Source: Thysanoteuthis rhombus
Lineage: Eukaryota; Mollusca; Cephalopoda; Oegopsida; Thysanoteuthidae
Length of the DNA stretch: 64,000 nucleotides
NCBI GenBank assembly: GCA_963457665.1
Contig: OY735207.1
Location: 48,142,696 to 48,206,695 of the forward strand
Reading direction: 5' to 3'
Position numbers and translations under genes: made by a program. Positions 1 through 13,740 of this stretch are shown here, piece by piece. Numbering within the stretch: the first letter of the stretch is position 1; each line of letters opens with the position of its first letter. The notes beneath the pieces were generated by a model that was not told the DNA's origin, did not search any database, and worked only from the letters and a program-made list of their open reading frames with translations.

Positions 1-424
1 TCTGGATGAAAACATTTTCAAACTGAAACTTTACACAAACGACTGGAATTCTTTCTTCACTTCTGTTATGGTTTTGATACAGCTATTTTTTCTTGTTTCC
101 TTTTGGTCGTGGTGAAATAAGAAATGAAGCAAAGCGAAGATGTAATTCAACACCAGTAGCAATTGCTCTAACCATTTCAATTCTTTTACAATCATCACAA
201 ATCTACTCCCCCCTTTGTTTCCTTTTGGTTTCTACTGCTTTTGGTTATTTACCACCACTGGTTTTATTGTTGTATAAAACCTAAGCTAAAATGAATTCAC
301 TCTTGAATGAATTATAATTCCGTTTCTATTCTCTTCGAATTCACGCATGCTTATATTTTAAACCATTGTCCGCATCTGAACAACCAATGGACAATGAAAT
401 TCTTTGGACAAAGGCAATGGACAT
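1..424. other. Unassigned AT-rich DNA
   Basis: No recognisable gene or element. Short open frames occur on both strands but match nothing I know. From about 370 onward the phrase caatggacaa recurs, which may be a decayed edge of the minisatellite that follows. Confidence 0.5.
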
Positions 425-675
425 TGACGCATGAAGTTGGACATAAATTGTGTATAAAGTTTCATATTTTTTGCATAAAGTTGCACGTCATAAGATTAAG
501 CGTCTTTTGCAAAAAGTTGCACGTTTTTTTTACGTAAATCTGCGTGTCTTTTGGGGTAAAGTTGAACGTCTTTCGAGTCAAATTGCACGTAATTTGCATT
601 AGGTAGCGCTTATTTTGCATAAAGTTACACATCGTTTGTCTGAAATTGCACGTCATTTATGTGAAGTAGCACGTA
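425..675. repeat. Degenerate 21-bp minisatellite
   Basis: About eleven or twelve imperfect units close to ttttgcataaagttgcacgt plus one base. The anchor gcacgt or a near variant recurs near 483, 500, 520, 542, 564, 585, 605, 627, 649 and 669, giving a period of 20-22 bases. Because 21 is a multiple of three, both strands stay open and encode seven-residue repeats, such as the TCNFMQK-like unit on the minus strand between 462 and 656. That open frame is best read as a by-product of the repeat, since units vary without preserving residues. Confidence 0.8.
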
Positions 676-689
676 TTCTCTCCCTGTTG

Positions 690-800
690 AAAAAAAAAAG
701 AGACGGGGACTATCAATCGTTGCTGTTGTCGTCGTTGTCTCGTATTTAACTTCGTTACTCATCGATATTTCAACGAAATTTTGTATGTAAGTTTATGGAG
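690..800. repeat. Dispersed repeat, copy 1
   Basis: This stretch resembles 6645-6775. Both begin near ggggactatcat, carry a run like gtcgttgtctc about 45 bases later, and end in ttgtatgtaagtttatgga or a close variant. The spacing between these blocks is similar in both copies, so they look like two copies of one short interspersed repeat. I do not recognise the family. Confidence 0.45.
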
Positions 801-2099
801 AGATTCTACCGGGGGTGGTTAGTTATGGCCGAGCTAATATTTTGTTTACGCTAAAAAGCCAAAAATGTTTTTATTTACAAGCGGGAAAAGTTCATAGATC
901 ATGACAATTCCGGTGAAATTTGACTATGATGATTCCAAAACCCCATGAACTGAAAAATGGTGAGTTACGCACGATCTGATTGTTTGTTTAGATTTCATAC
1001 ATGAATAACTATATGTCGACATGCAAAAATATTGATCTTTGAGACCGATCGGTATGGAGATTGTTAGAGATTCTCAGACACCTAATTACTGAAAATATAT
1101 GACGTTCTAAAATGTTTCATGGTTTGAATTAAGTAAACCCAGATGACTCTGAGTCAACAGTTCTAGTGAACAACTAATTTCTATTCTGATGGTTCAACAT
1201 ACTATATCATATTGGTTGTGAGAGACGAACAAGATTCAGAAATATTGAATTTTTCTGGTAGGGACTTTTATACTTCCAAGATTTTTTTCATTAAATTCTC
1301 ACGATCCTCTTGTTAATATCGGTTTTCTCTCATGTCATTCTACTGCTGTACAATCTAAATGATTGATTATGTTGTATGCTTGCTGATATTTCTAATTACA
1401 CTTCGTACAGAAATGTTTATCGGTAAACATTTTTTTCTATTGCCAGGTAATTCTGTTCGTGAAAGAATAGTCTACGATCAAGACTTGAATTCTAATATAT
1501 TTTTTATAATGTATGATGAGAACTGAGTGACATGCGAAGTACAAAATCGTTGATGCAAAGGTTACCTGAGCTATATTTTGCATAATGTAGGGATGTCCCT
1601 GGAGTGTTTTTCAAGTTTTCCTCAGCTTTACTTTGCCTTAGCACTTAAACACTTTTTGAGATTGTTGATGGAAAAGTTATAACTTCAATTTAAACTTAGA
1701 AAATCACAGTTGAACATAAAATGCATACACAACTCTTTTACTATTAATGTTTCATCTTGGAAAAGTGCAACGGCTCTTAGGTAACGAATTATTAAAGCAG
1801 ATGGTAAGGATTTAGTGGATGCAAGCATGTATGGAGAATCGTGTGTATGGTTTAAAGAGAAGGATATTTTAAGGGCAAGAAAAGGGAGAGCTTCGGAAGC
1901 CCTTAGAGGTTGAAAGCTAATGAATTAGATGAACATGTGAATGGGGATGCAGCATCAACGTGTCATTCATCACGTGATTATGCAGAAAAGTCAGGTGTAA
2001 ATTAGTCAGTCGTTTTAATTGGGTCTTGGAACAGGAAAGATCCTTTTCCAGATCAAGGAATCAACCAGTATTTCTACTTCTAAACAATAATTCCCTCAA
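801..2099. other. Unassigned AT-rich DNA
   Basis: Nothing recognised on either strand. No long open frame, no strong repeat and no microsatellite beyond short A and T runs. Confidence 0.5.
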
Positions 2100-2262
2100 T
2101 TACAAATAAAAGTCATTACACGATTAGTGATTTTGAAGTTCTCCAACATGATGCATATTCTTCAGACCTGTTACCTCCAAACTGTCACTTGTTAACCATC
2201 ATGGAGCATTCTTTATCTGGTAAATGAACCAATGATATTGGAGCATTGAATGAACCCATCAG
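2100..2262 (+). pseudogene. Mariner transposase C-terminal relic
   Basis: The plus-strand frame from 2129 to 2226 reads VLQHDAYSSDLLPPNCHLL and then TIMEHSLSGK before a stop; further matching residues (IGALNEPI) follow. Mariner transposases carry the pattern VLPHPPYSPDLAPxDxHLF...MQHSLSG here, and the D of SPDL is the third acidic residue of their D,D34D active site. The acidic residue is kept but the neighbouring P is S and the conserved second D of the block is N. The upstream part of the transposase is not readable, so only a fragment of the roughly 345-residue protein remains. Inverted repeats were not found. A dead copy with stops. Confidence 0.7.
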
Positions 2263-4645
<2,383 letters not shown>

Positions 4646-5429
4646 AACTAATTGATTTTGTTCGATTGGATTACAACTTTAATAGAAAAATTAGATGTTA
4701 CTGCCTATTCTGTATATTTCCGTTCATAAAATCGATTCCTGCCAATTGGATTTCAATATGGATATAGCAATGCAGTCCAATTTGGTGATCACACTGATGA
4801 TACAAATCAAGAAAATCGTCGTTATGTAATGATTAGAGAGCCTGTCCAGGTCTTTAGTAGTAAGTCCGATGCTCAGTTGGTACTTCAAACTGCCTTGTGA
4901 CTTGATTAAGTTTAGTAAAAGGTTGCTACAGGTATGCAGAACATCATAATGGCAATTTTAAAGAGTCTATATTCATTGCCGTATTGAGTATATATGAAAA
5001 AAAGATTTTGATGTTTAACAGTTATAATGCAAAAATTTTCTTATTGAAGAAAATATTAAAGAAAACCCATTTTCAGACAAAAACCATCAACAAAGCATTT
5101 CATAATTTTCCTTATTAGAGATTTGATAACATAAGGAATGTAGTTTATTTTCTTTAATGCTCATCAGCATTTGAAGAATTAATTGGAAACAATCCCCCGT
5201 CTCACCTTTCAAAAAGTATTTAAAATTTTTTTTTAGTGTTCCTCGACCCTCCCCCACAAATGATACTCATTGTATGTTAGACAGAGGGATTGGAGCTTAG
5301 GCTGGTGAGGATATTAGAGACGGGATGTAGGAAAGGGAGGAAGAGGGTGTGCATTAACTTTATAACGATTAACTGCAAAAGAAATGTCGAAAATTTCTTT
5401 CGTAAAAGCGAGAAATAGTCGTAGAGCAA
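4646..5429. other. Unassigned AT-rich DNA
   Basis: No recognised coding region or repeat family. A poly-T run lies near 5228-5237. Confidence 0.5.
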
Positions 5430-5800
5430 ACTTCAGTAAAGCAGTGGGAAACCTGTATACGTTACCTCAGTCTCTTTTGTAACTGAACACAGTGAGCGCA
5501 CCCATGGAGTCACGCTTAATAACCTTCTACGCAGAGTAAAACAATAAAGCAAAAGTCAACTCCATCGACCTTTTAGCGTCCGTCGGCGACAGTTTCGCAT
5601 ATGATCCCAGTTCATGGTTCGCAATTCATCATCAGCAGCAGCAGCCAGCTGAACTCATCTGGTTCGTCACACCGTCTCATATTTTGCCGGCTGCATTTTT
5701 GCTAATGATCTCTGGAGGATCCACGTTGTGCATCAGGATGTCAAGCCGTCGTCTGGAATTCTCACAATATGGTCAGGGTCAGCCCATTGCCATTTGAGTT
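5430..5800. other. Locally GC-richer segment
   Basis: Base composition rises visibly above the surroundings, with several CpG pairs around 5576-5600, a short (CAG)n run at 5633-5645, and few long A or T runs. Short frames cross it, for example one starting at 5728, but none resembles a known domain. It could be a fragment of an older element, an exon of an unrecognised gene, or a promoter-like patch. No splice or start evidence is strong enough to choose. Confidence 0.35.
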
Positions 5801-5802
5801 TT

Positions 5803-5967
<165 letters not shown>

Positions 5968-6644
5968 ATAATTAAATAATTGTGTCATCTTTGGACAGCT
6001 TTTTCATCGTATTACAACTCTTCAGTGTGGCTGTAGACTCTCCATTATCCCATTCTGTACCACAAGGTAGGATCTAAACCTTCAGACCCAGAGACTGGCA
6101 TCTTACATCTGCCCTACGTAGAACTGGATGGTAAGCAGGATTAAATTTAAGCGATATATTCAATCATGCATAATTCCCCATCTAGTAGAGTGCTCTATTC
6201 CTGAGTTAGAAGAGCTTTGCATAAGCTTATAATGAACGAGTTACCTCTTTTAAAGAGTGCTCAACCCTGAATAAGGGAGAGTTATATGCATATATTCGTA
6301 TTTACGAAAAAGGCGAAAACCGATGATAGTTTTTTTGTCTCTTAGCCGTTATTGATGCAGCGTACACTTTCTTCGTCTGTCTCTTACTCCCTTGTCTCTT
6401 GTAACTCTAACAACTCAATTCATATGTTTTGATCTTGGGGTCGCCCAACTCTTCTTCCCATGTAAATTCATACTAATTGCATTATCGATTTACGCTATAC
6501 CAGCGTACGAAATGCTTTTCTGGTAAGCAGAGGAAACCTGTATATATAGGATGCAATGGAGCTAGAAGGTACCTCGCCGTTCAAAAATTGTCTTTCCACT
6601 TTACAGTCATAACTAATTGTAGGCATGAATGCATCATTTTTTTT

Positions 6645-6775
6645 TCCAGAGGGGCTATCATTCGGAATTGGTGTCTATTGTTGGGGTCGTTGTCTCCTAT
6701 CAGCTGCTGGATAATTCCGCTATTCTTTTTAAAATATCCCCACAAAATGTTGTATGTAAGTTTGTGAGGAGTTTT
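6645..6775. repeat. Dispersed repeat, copy 2
   Basis: Second copy of the repeat described at 690-800, sharing the ggggctatcatt start, the gtcgttgtctc block and the gtatgtaagtttgtgagg end. The flanking stretches 5966-6644 and 6776-7385 hold nothing else I recognise. Confidence 0.45.
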
Positions 6776-7385
6776 TACTTTAGACATGTTTTATATTTGA
6801 TCGATCCAATTGTCTGCTTTGATTTTATAATCATTTAAATCAGGTGTCTCGGAGTTAAAATTCCCAATTAATAAACTGCTACCCCCCTTTTCTCTCTTCT
6901 TCTCTCTTCCTCTTGCTCTTTCCCGTTTTCCGTCGGGGACCCCCATATTTCTGAGACTTTATTTCCAATGCTTTTTTCTACTCTGTCAACAAGCTGGTAT
7001 ATGAAGGTAAAAAAGGAAGCAGTCCAATATTTATGTGAGATATATAAGTATTTCAATATCGTTTTAGGAAATATTTTCATGGCATCTATAAATGAATATA
7101 AGACATATGAAGTTGGTTTCGATAATATTACAAATAAAAAAATCTTGTTTAGAGAAATGAGTACACCCTATCACATGACTGCATTTCTTCAAATTCCTGA
7201 GTGAATAGTGCCTATCTAGATGCTTACCTTTATAAGAAAAAAGTAATAATGCACATCAAACATATGAACGTGGAAATATGCACACGTTGGCAGACGCACA
7301 AACATACGTACACACAACTATAGAGACAGAAACAAAAAAAGTTGCTCTGCTCATCATATTAATATATTAACAAACATTTGAGTTA

Positions 7386-7566
7386 GTATCAGACCATCGG
7401 TGGTGGGAGACCCAGTGTAGTTTGAAAATTACTTAATTTTTTACATCATTCATTCAGAATAGCAATTATATATCAAGCAATCAGTATTGGGAGATCCAAT
7501 GAAAATCGAACCCAGTAACGATAGCCAACAATAATAATTTGCCGGTCATTGTTTTACAACGTGTGT
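7386..7566 (-). repeat. tRNA-like SINE fragments (family 1)
   Basis: Two partial units read best on the minus strand. The second (about 7468-7560) contains GGGTTCGATTTTC, close to the tRNA/SINE internal promoter B box GGTTCGANTCC, followed by a tail that reads cattggatctcccaatactg and ends in a TGATA-type motif. The first unit (about 7386-7420) keeps only the tail. The same unit recurs at 8405-8762. Confidence 0.55.
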
Positions 7567-8219
7567 CCGGTTACATTCTTTTGGTCAAAATCCAGTGTAG
7601 AATATTCACTTTTTCTCTTTGCTGTCACATTTTACCGAACCAATGTGTACAAGAAGCATTCCCATTCCATGATTCGCGATCTGGACCAAGATGATTGGTA
7701 CCCAATTCTCTTAACGACTCAGGTAAACTGAAAAATCTCACATATCCACGAATTTATTTATTACATATAAGATTCAATAGTTGCAGATATCATCTCGACT
7801 CCGAACAAAAGTAGGAATTGAGCTTGACGTTACTGCAGGCAGGCTTGTCATGTTATCTACAGTTTATTCCCGTTGGAATAACACCACGGATATATTTGGA
7901 TTGAGATGCTATTTTACAGTGCGAGCTAAATCATCATGTAAAATGTATTATTATTGTAAATTCAGTTTTCGAGCGAGTGGGGGTCGCGTGGAAAAGGAAG
8001 AGAAGCTGTCCGTACGACTGAGCACCTGTGAGGTGGTAGAGGAGTCATGTTTTCGGCCTAGATCATAGAAAACGAGTTGGTTAGACCTTGGCGAGTATCA
8101 AATGCTGTTAAAATGAGTTCCCTAATTTATATCGACTTTTTGAGAGACAATTTTCGGCTGCAATTTTCAAGTCTCGAGACCAACGTACGAAAATAATCTT
8201 CATGTAAGACAACGCCCCT
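7567..8219. other. Unassigned; one open frame of 95 codons
   Basis: A plus-strand frame from 7781 to 8068 has a more even base use than its surroundings and contains no simple repeat. I do not recognise it. It lies just before a Tc1 relic in the same orientation, so it may be a decayed upstream part of that element, but no Tc1 motif is readable in it. Confidence 0.3.
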
Positions 8220-8420
8220 TCGAACAGTACACACGCAACGGTTGACTACCAGACAGAAATAGGTTTTTAAAATAGTAGAATAATGAACTGGTCACCATTT
8301 TCGCCAGATTTCAACCCAATTTAAGCTCTGGAGCATCTTGAAGAGGAAGGTATATGGAAATAGTCACCAATTTGCTACCAAACAAAACTTATGGTAACAA
8401 AAAGTCGGAGAGACAGTAAG
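8220..8420 (+). pseudogene. Tc1-like transposase C-terminal relic
   Basis: From 8283 the plus frame reads NWSPFSPDFNPI, then a stop, and in the next frame RKVYGNSHQFATKQNL. Tc1-type transposases have W-P-x-x-SPDLNPIE-x-LW followed by a segment like RKVY...RQFAT. The D of SPD is kept. The catalytic E that should follow NPI is replaced by the stop codon TAA, and a frameshift separates the two blocks. Residues before 8280 are compatible with the preceding region but weakly so. A non-functional fragment of a protein that is normally about 340 residues. SINE-like units lie close on both sides. Confidence 0.75.
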
Positions 8421-8762
8421 TGTTCGAACCACTAACAAAGGCCAGCAAGATTAGTTTGGTGATGATTGCTATATCATATGCATCCAGACCCCTCTTTTTT
8501 CGTATTATTCATCAAGATAGTAGTTCTATATCAGACTCTGAATAGCAGGAGATACAATGAGGATCAAACCCACCAGCAAGTGACAGCAAGATTCACTTGC
8601 TGATCATTACTTTGTGATGCGCGTTCTATCTAATTTCATATCATCTATCAAAATAGGAATTTCTGTATCAGACAACCAGTAGTGAGATATCCAATGATGA
8701 TCGAACCAGCAAAATCAAATTGTTGATAATTGTTTTATGACTTGTGTTTTCATCCATTTTGT
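8405..8762 (-). repeat. tRNA-like SINE units (family 1), near-tandem
   Basis: Three more units of the family seen at 7386-7566. The two best start near 8528 and 8666, 138 bases apart, and each reads tatcagac...gagat-ccaatga...atcgaacc...cagcaa on the plus strand. On the minus strand these become GGTTTGATCCTC and GGTTCGATCATC, both close to a B box. A third unit around 8405-8480 is truncated. The units are diverged, so the array is old. Confidence 0.55.
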
Positions 8763-9560
8763 CCATAAAATGTTGTTTTTAGTCTCAGTGGAGGAAAGCA
8801 GATATATCTTGTTTGAGATGTGTAGAAAATCGAATGCTGGATTCGTTTACCGAAAAATAGAGCATAGTTTGAAAAGATGAATAGATGATAATCTTGCACA
8901 TAGGAAAGCATTTGTCAACGAGGTAAATGATGACTCTTTTATTTGAAGTAATCAAAAGAAGGAGAGATACGCTTGGACATGGTATTCAACTTCTAATACA
9001 AAGCTCCATATATTAAAGCCCTCTATATGTTGGTTCTCTCAATGTTGTTTTCCTTATTTAGACAGGGACAAAAAGTTTACCTTCACTCAAGTACAAAAGT
9101 TCGATGTTGTAGTAATGGAGCAAAGTTTGGATACGTCAGTGAGTCAGCTTCTACATTCAAAGTAAAGTTTGTTGAATGAAGTCTGTCTCAAGATTGCTTC
9201 GCACCAGAATTCCGAATGAATTGCGCTTGTCTGAGTAAATAAGGCCTTGGATTTAAGCTGACTACAAAGCAAGGAAACCTTTATTTTTCTTTGTTGTTTC
9301 ATTTGAGGCAAATATATCAGAGGAGGATTATCAAAATAATTCAGTGAAGCAAAATTTATGAACGGAAAAAAGAGATTACTTTTTGTTTTGATTTGTGGAA
9401 TTAGCAAACAAAAAAAATCAGATCAAAATATTTTTTTCATGTTTCCACCAAGAAATCGTAAAAGAAACCCGATTCGACGTTTCCAAACTTGGGGAATCTT
9501 TTGAATCAGATATTCTTGAATGTACATGAACATTTTTAAATGAGGAAAATTCGAAATACA
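8763..9560. other. Unassigned AT-rich DNA
   Basis: No recognised gene or repeat family. The minus-strand open frame at 9144-9407 (87 aa) has no recognisable domain. Confidence 0.45.
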
Positions 9561-9760
9561 CCTCTTTTCTTCTTCTTCTTCTTCTTCTTCTTCTTCTTCT
9601 TCTTCTTCTTCTTCTTCTTCTTCTTCTTCTTCTTCTTCTTCTTCTTCTTTTTCTTCTTCTGTGTCAGCCTCTTATTCTTCTTTTTTTTTCTTTTTCTTCT
9701 TCTTTTTCCTCTTCTTTTTCTTCTTCTTTTCTTCTTCCTCTTTTTCTTCTTCTTTTTTCT
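9561..9760. repeat. (CTT)n polypyrimidine tract
   Basis: About 100 bases of near-perfect CTT repeats, then about 100 bases of interrupted CTT/T-rich sequence. One strand is all pyrimidine and the other all purine, a form known to adopt triplex structure. The Phe-rich and Lys-rich frames across it are repeat translations. Confidence 0.95.
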
Positions 9761-10369
9761 CATTGCTGAAATTACCATTGATTTTTCATTCCAGCAATTG
9801 CCTCTATGTTCCAAAACTTCTTCAGCTTCCTGGCAACGTCCAGATACTTATCCCATCTTCCGCTTCCTTTCGGCACCCCCACGTGATCAACGGGCGCAGC
9901 AGAATCCATTATCTAGCACACTCTCTTCCCTTAGTCCAAGTAATCCTGATTGTTCCTATCTTCACTTGGATGTTACACTTTAAGTAAGAACATAATGGAA
10001 AGTTTAGATGGTTTAATAAAAGAGTACGGAGAGAGAGGGCAAAAAAAGTTTGGTTGTTTAATAAGAATGTAGGGGTTGAGGGTAAAGAAGGAAAGATAGG
10101 TAGTTTGATATGAGGTTAAATATTTATTGTAATCCTTGTTTTTATAGCATTCTGAACAAAATATAACATGGAGAGACAACGGATATTGGGAAGAATAAGG
10201 GAAAGAATGAGGAAATACTGACAGTCGGTGGGAGAGGAGTAGAAGTATCGAATATTGGATATATCCAAGTTGTCAATATCCTTGGAATTTCGATGAATTT
10301 AGCTAAATATCATTGCTATTTTCAATGTTATCATGCATGTATCAGTAATAGTCATTGGAGATTGAATGA
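9761..10369. other. Unassigned DNA
   Basis: 9761-9990 is less AT-rich than average and open in two plus frames, but the translation is not recognisable. 9991-10369 holds nothing I recognise. Confidence 0.4.
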
Positions 10370-10900
10370 CAACAAATCAACTAAAACCTCCAGCACCTTC
10401 CTCAGTAATCTTGCATTCCTTGGCAGTGCTGCAGTTGGGTGATTATCGGTCCTTTCTCAAATTTCCAATTCGCCCTATCTTGTCTTTTGGCAATGTTCCA
10501 AGGGCGCATCCGTTTATAGGCAAATCGTAACTCCCTGGCAAGAACCTGTTTTGTTTTGTTTTTTGTTTTGTTTTGTTTTTTTGTTTTGTTTACAATTTTT
10601 GGCTTTTTTTAGCGCTGCCCCGAAAGTCCGCTTATACAGCCGCATCTACGATATGGCAGGTCTTGTTTTTCTAGTGTTCAACGATCAGATCCGATCTTTT
10701 CGCTGGATTTGGGAGGTAGATCTGGATCTCCAGGTCCTTGCTTATCCTATTCCTATTGTTTTCTACAGCAGTCTCTGGTTGCACTGATATCCTTTGTGTA
10801 CCTGGTTTCCATGATATTCTTGCCACACTGTTGTTGTTTCTTCCATTAGTCCTCAACCTTGATGATTTTTTTTTAATATGTTCAATCTTTTTTATCAAGA
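10370..10900 (-). pseudogene. LINE reverse transcriptase C-terminal relic
   Basis: Minus-strand frames read in order ENNRNRISKDLEIQI, AKRSDLIVEH, a stop, KNKTCHIVDAAV, a stop, ADFRGSAKKSQK, then GALGTLPKDKIGRIGNLRKD, and finally TAALPRNARLLRKVLEV. This matches the C-terminal tail of a common animal LINE polyprotein, whose consensus has RPDLxIV-x-KKxKTCxIVDxAVPxDxRV...KESEK, then VIGALGT, then TTALLxSARILRRVLE. Order and spacing are right, but stops and frame changes occur throughout. The frame 10738-10926 on the plus strand, which looks like a signal peptide, is antisense of this relic. The same family is seen at 55915-56625. Confidence 0.85.
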
Positions 10901-11956
10901 GTATATTCCATCAGTCTCTCGTGTGAGGTCCTCATTTCCTTAATTCATCATTCCAGTGATTTCAGCTCCTCTTTTATACAGTCTAGTAGGGGTCAACTTT
11001 ACCTCAATATCTATACTGCCCATGTGCACATCCTTCTCATCGAATATTTGCTATTTAGTTTTTTTTTCCCAATATTTCTTCTTATTCCACCTAAGAATTG
11101 TGACATTGATATAAAGTTAAATAATCTGTTGACTTGGTTGATTATCAAATTAACATGTTAATATACTGTTGGAGAGTTGGGACACAAAATACCAAACTTT
11201 TTACTCGTGAAGAAATGAGAAAAATGATAGTACTAGTCGATATTTGGTACACTGCCACGAGTTGAAACGACTGATGGACATGGAACTAATCACAGTTGTA
11301 ATAATTCGTGACCTGGCTAAGCATTGTTCGTTGTAAGAAAGATAACAATGATTCAAATTGATCATGTTTTGATTGGAATTTGATTGTTTATAATATCCTT
11401 CATCTTATAATTCAATCAACAGCATTTCATATATAATGACCTGATACCAAGGCCCCTGATACCAATCCTGAGTTAGGATTTGGAAGATAAATGGTTCCGA
11501 AAAAAGTCTCCTGGGTTTTTTTATACACGAATTTGAGATGCCTTATTTTCTCTTGTAAACCACAGCAGTGTTAATTAGTATAGGTGTCCATCGTGAAATG
11601 ATGGGACAAAAGCATTCATCCAAGCCTCGAAATGCCATAGAATTCTTATGCAAAACCTGAATCTGCCACTTTGTCACAAGTTATGTTATTTATCTTGGCA
11701 AACCTCCATGAAAGGAAAATACTATGATTCACTCAGGTTGCTTGTAAAGTCAACAGGAAGACATTTTGAAATATTCATTTGACATCATACATGGAAAAAA
11801 AATAGAATTATTAATATCATGGATGATTGATATACACTATCTACGGACAATACTTTAAAATATTGACGTAGGTTACATAAAATTTACTTGAATATTAGGT
11901 GTAGCACCAATCGTACGAATTTAGTACTATGTTCATTGAAGCGGCTTATCCTGCCA
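10901..11956. other. Unassigned AT-rich DNA
   Basis: No recognised coding region, SINE or microsatellite. Ordinary AT-rich sequence up to the minisatellite. Confidence 0.5.
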
Positions 11957-12532
11957 ATCCCTCTATGACAGCCATTACCATACCCGATTCTCCCCCCTCT
12001 GACCACCCTCTATGACAGCCATTACCATTGCCGATTCCCCCCCCTCTCTCTCTCTCTGACCAGCCTCTATGACAGCCATGACCATACCCGATTCCCCCCT
12101 CCCTCTTTCTCTCTCTGACCACCCTCTATGACAGCCATTACCATACCCGATTCTCCCCCTCTCTCTCTCTGACCACCCTCTATGACAGCCATCATCATAC
12201 CCGATTACCCCTCTCTATCTCTGTCTGTCTGTCTCTGACTACCCCCTATGACCACCATTACCATACCCCATTCCCCCCATCTCTCTGACCACCCTCTATG
12301 ACGGCCATTACCATACCCGATCCCCCCTCTTTCTGACCACCCTCTATGACAGTCATTACCATACCCGATTCCCCCCCTCTCTCTCTCTCTCTCTGACCAC
12401 CCTCTATGATTGCCATTACCATACCCCATTCCCCCCATCTCTCTGACCACCCTCTATGACGGCCATTACCATACCCGATCCCCCCTCTCTCTGACCACCC
12501 TCTATGATTGCCATTACCATACCCCATTCCCC

Positions 12533-12571
<39 letters not shown>

Positions 12572-12640
12572 ACCACCCTCTATGACTACCATCACCATAC
12601 CCCATCCCCCCCTCTCTCAGACCACTCTATCTTTGTTTAT
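11957..12640. repeat. Pyrimidine-rich minisatellite, about twelve units
   Basis: Units begin ctctatgacagccattacc, continue atacccgattcccccc, and end in a (TC)n run plus tgaccaccc. Unit starts lie at 11961, 12008, 12065, 12124, 12178, 12244, 12294, 12342, 12402, 12452, 12500 and 12579, so the period is about 47-79 bases and varies mainly through the internal (TC)n run. The pair of units at 12244-12341 recurs almost unchanged at 12402-12499, which suggests a recent higher-order duplication. Gly/Arg-rich frames on the minus strand (12205-12605) are repeat translations. Confidence 0.95.
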
Positions 12641-13318
12641 ATACAAAACAGTTGTAACACTATTGGGGTGAAATTTTCTAGTAACCATTAACAGCCTCTG
12701 CATGGTATTCGATCGTTTATTCGGGAGAATCACAACTATCAATTATATTTTCCCTACCGTCTTAGTTGCATGTTTGTCCAATATTTATCTGATGTACTGT
12801 AGCTGCACATATCACTAACATCGAATCCTCACCCATGAATACACTTCAAATGTTCCAAATACCCCTTTGCTGAAACGGGGATGGGTTGTATATATATACA
12901 TATATATCAAATTCCGGTATTTATTTTTTCAGGGATTAATCTGGAATTTTGCAATTAGTTTTTTCGTCTCAAATTTGATGAAATTCATAGTTCCTACAAG
13001 TTAATAGTCATTCGCTCAGATGATTCAGAATGGCGTGCCTCATAAAGATCATAGCCAGTACAACTCTAATGTTCTACAATGTATACTCTCAATGTACGCA
13101 TTCATTAAGTTTACCAAGTCTGACTCAGGGGTACGGTGATGTGGCTACTAGAGAGAATTTAATCGTGTAGACCGGAGAGTGGTCTGCATTAAGAGCTTGT
13201 TAACCATCACTTTACTTTACTTGTTTAGTGTGACTCACGGAGATGATACAAATACAATTCCCAGAAATATTGGGTAGTACCTCTTATGCATGCATACATA
13301 CGTGCACCCATTCAAACA
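12641..13318. other. Unassigned AT-rich DNA
   Basis: Contains a short TA/TACA tract at about 12889-12908. Otherwise nothing recognised. Confidence 0.5.
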
Positions 13319-13552
<234 letters not shown>

Positions 13553-13633
13553 GGGGATATATTTCCTACTGGTGTCCGTGGTCAGTGTTTGAACCGAGAC
13601 ATAGATCATAAATGCTATTCGAGGCAGGCAGTT

Positions 13634-13637
<4 letters not shown>

Positions 13638-13692
<55 letters not shown>

Positions 13693-13733
13693 TGCACTTG
13701 CACACACACATATGTGTGTGTGTATTTGTGTAC
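13638..13733. repeat. (TA)n-(CA/TG)n microsatellite
   Basis: About 50 bases of TA, then CATGCA and a CACACACATATGTGTGTG inverted block. It sits about 85 bases from the previous array. Confidence 0.93.
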
Positions 13734-13740
13734 ATTTCTG

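Noticed and set aside
9536-9983. Frames of up to 147 codons rich in Phe or Lys
   Set aside because: Translations of the (CTT)n tract with short flanks.
10738-10926. Plus-strand frame beginning MLILFLLFSTAVSG, resembling a signal peptide
   Set aside because: It is antisense of a LINE C-terminal relic whose motifs are clear on the minus strand.
12205-12605. Gly/Arg/Trp-rich repetitive frames on the minus strand that look like a repeat protein
   Set aside because: They follow the minisatellite units exactly, change frame with unit length, and have no start or splice context.
11957-12640. CRISPR-like array
   Set aside because: Units are contiguous tandem repeats without unique spacers, and the sequence is eukaryotic in character.
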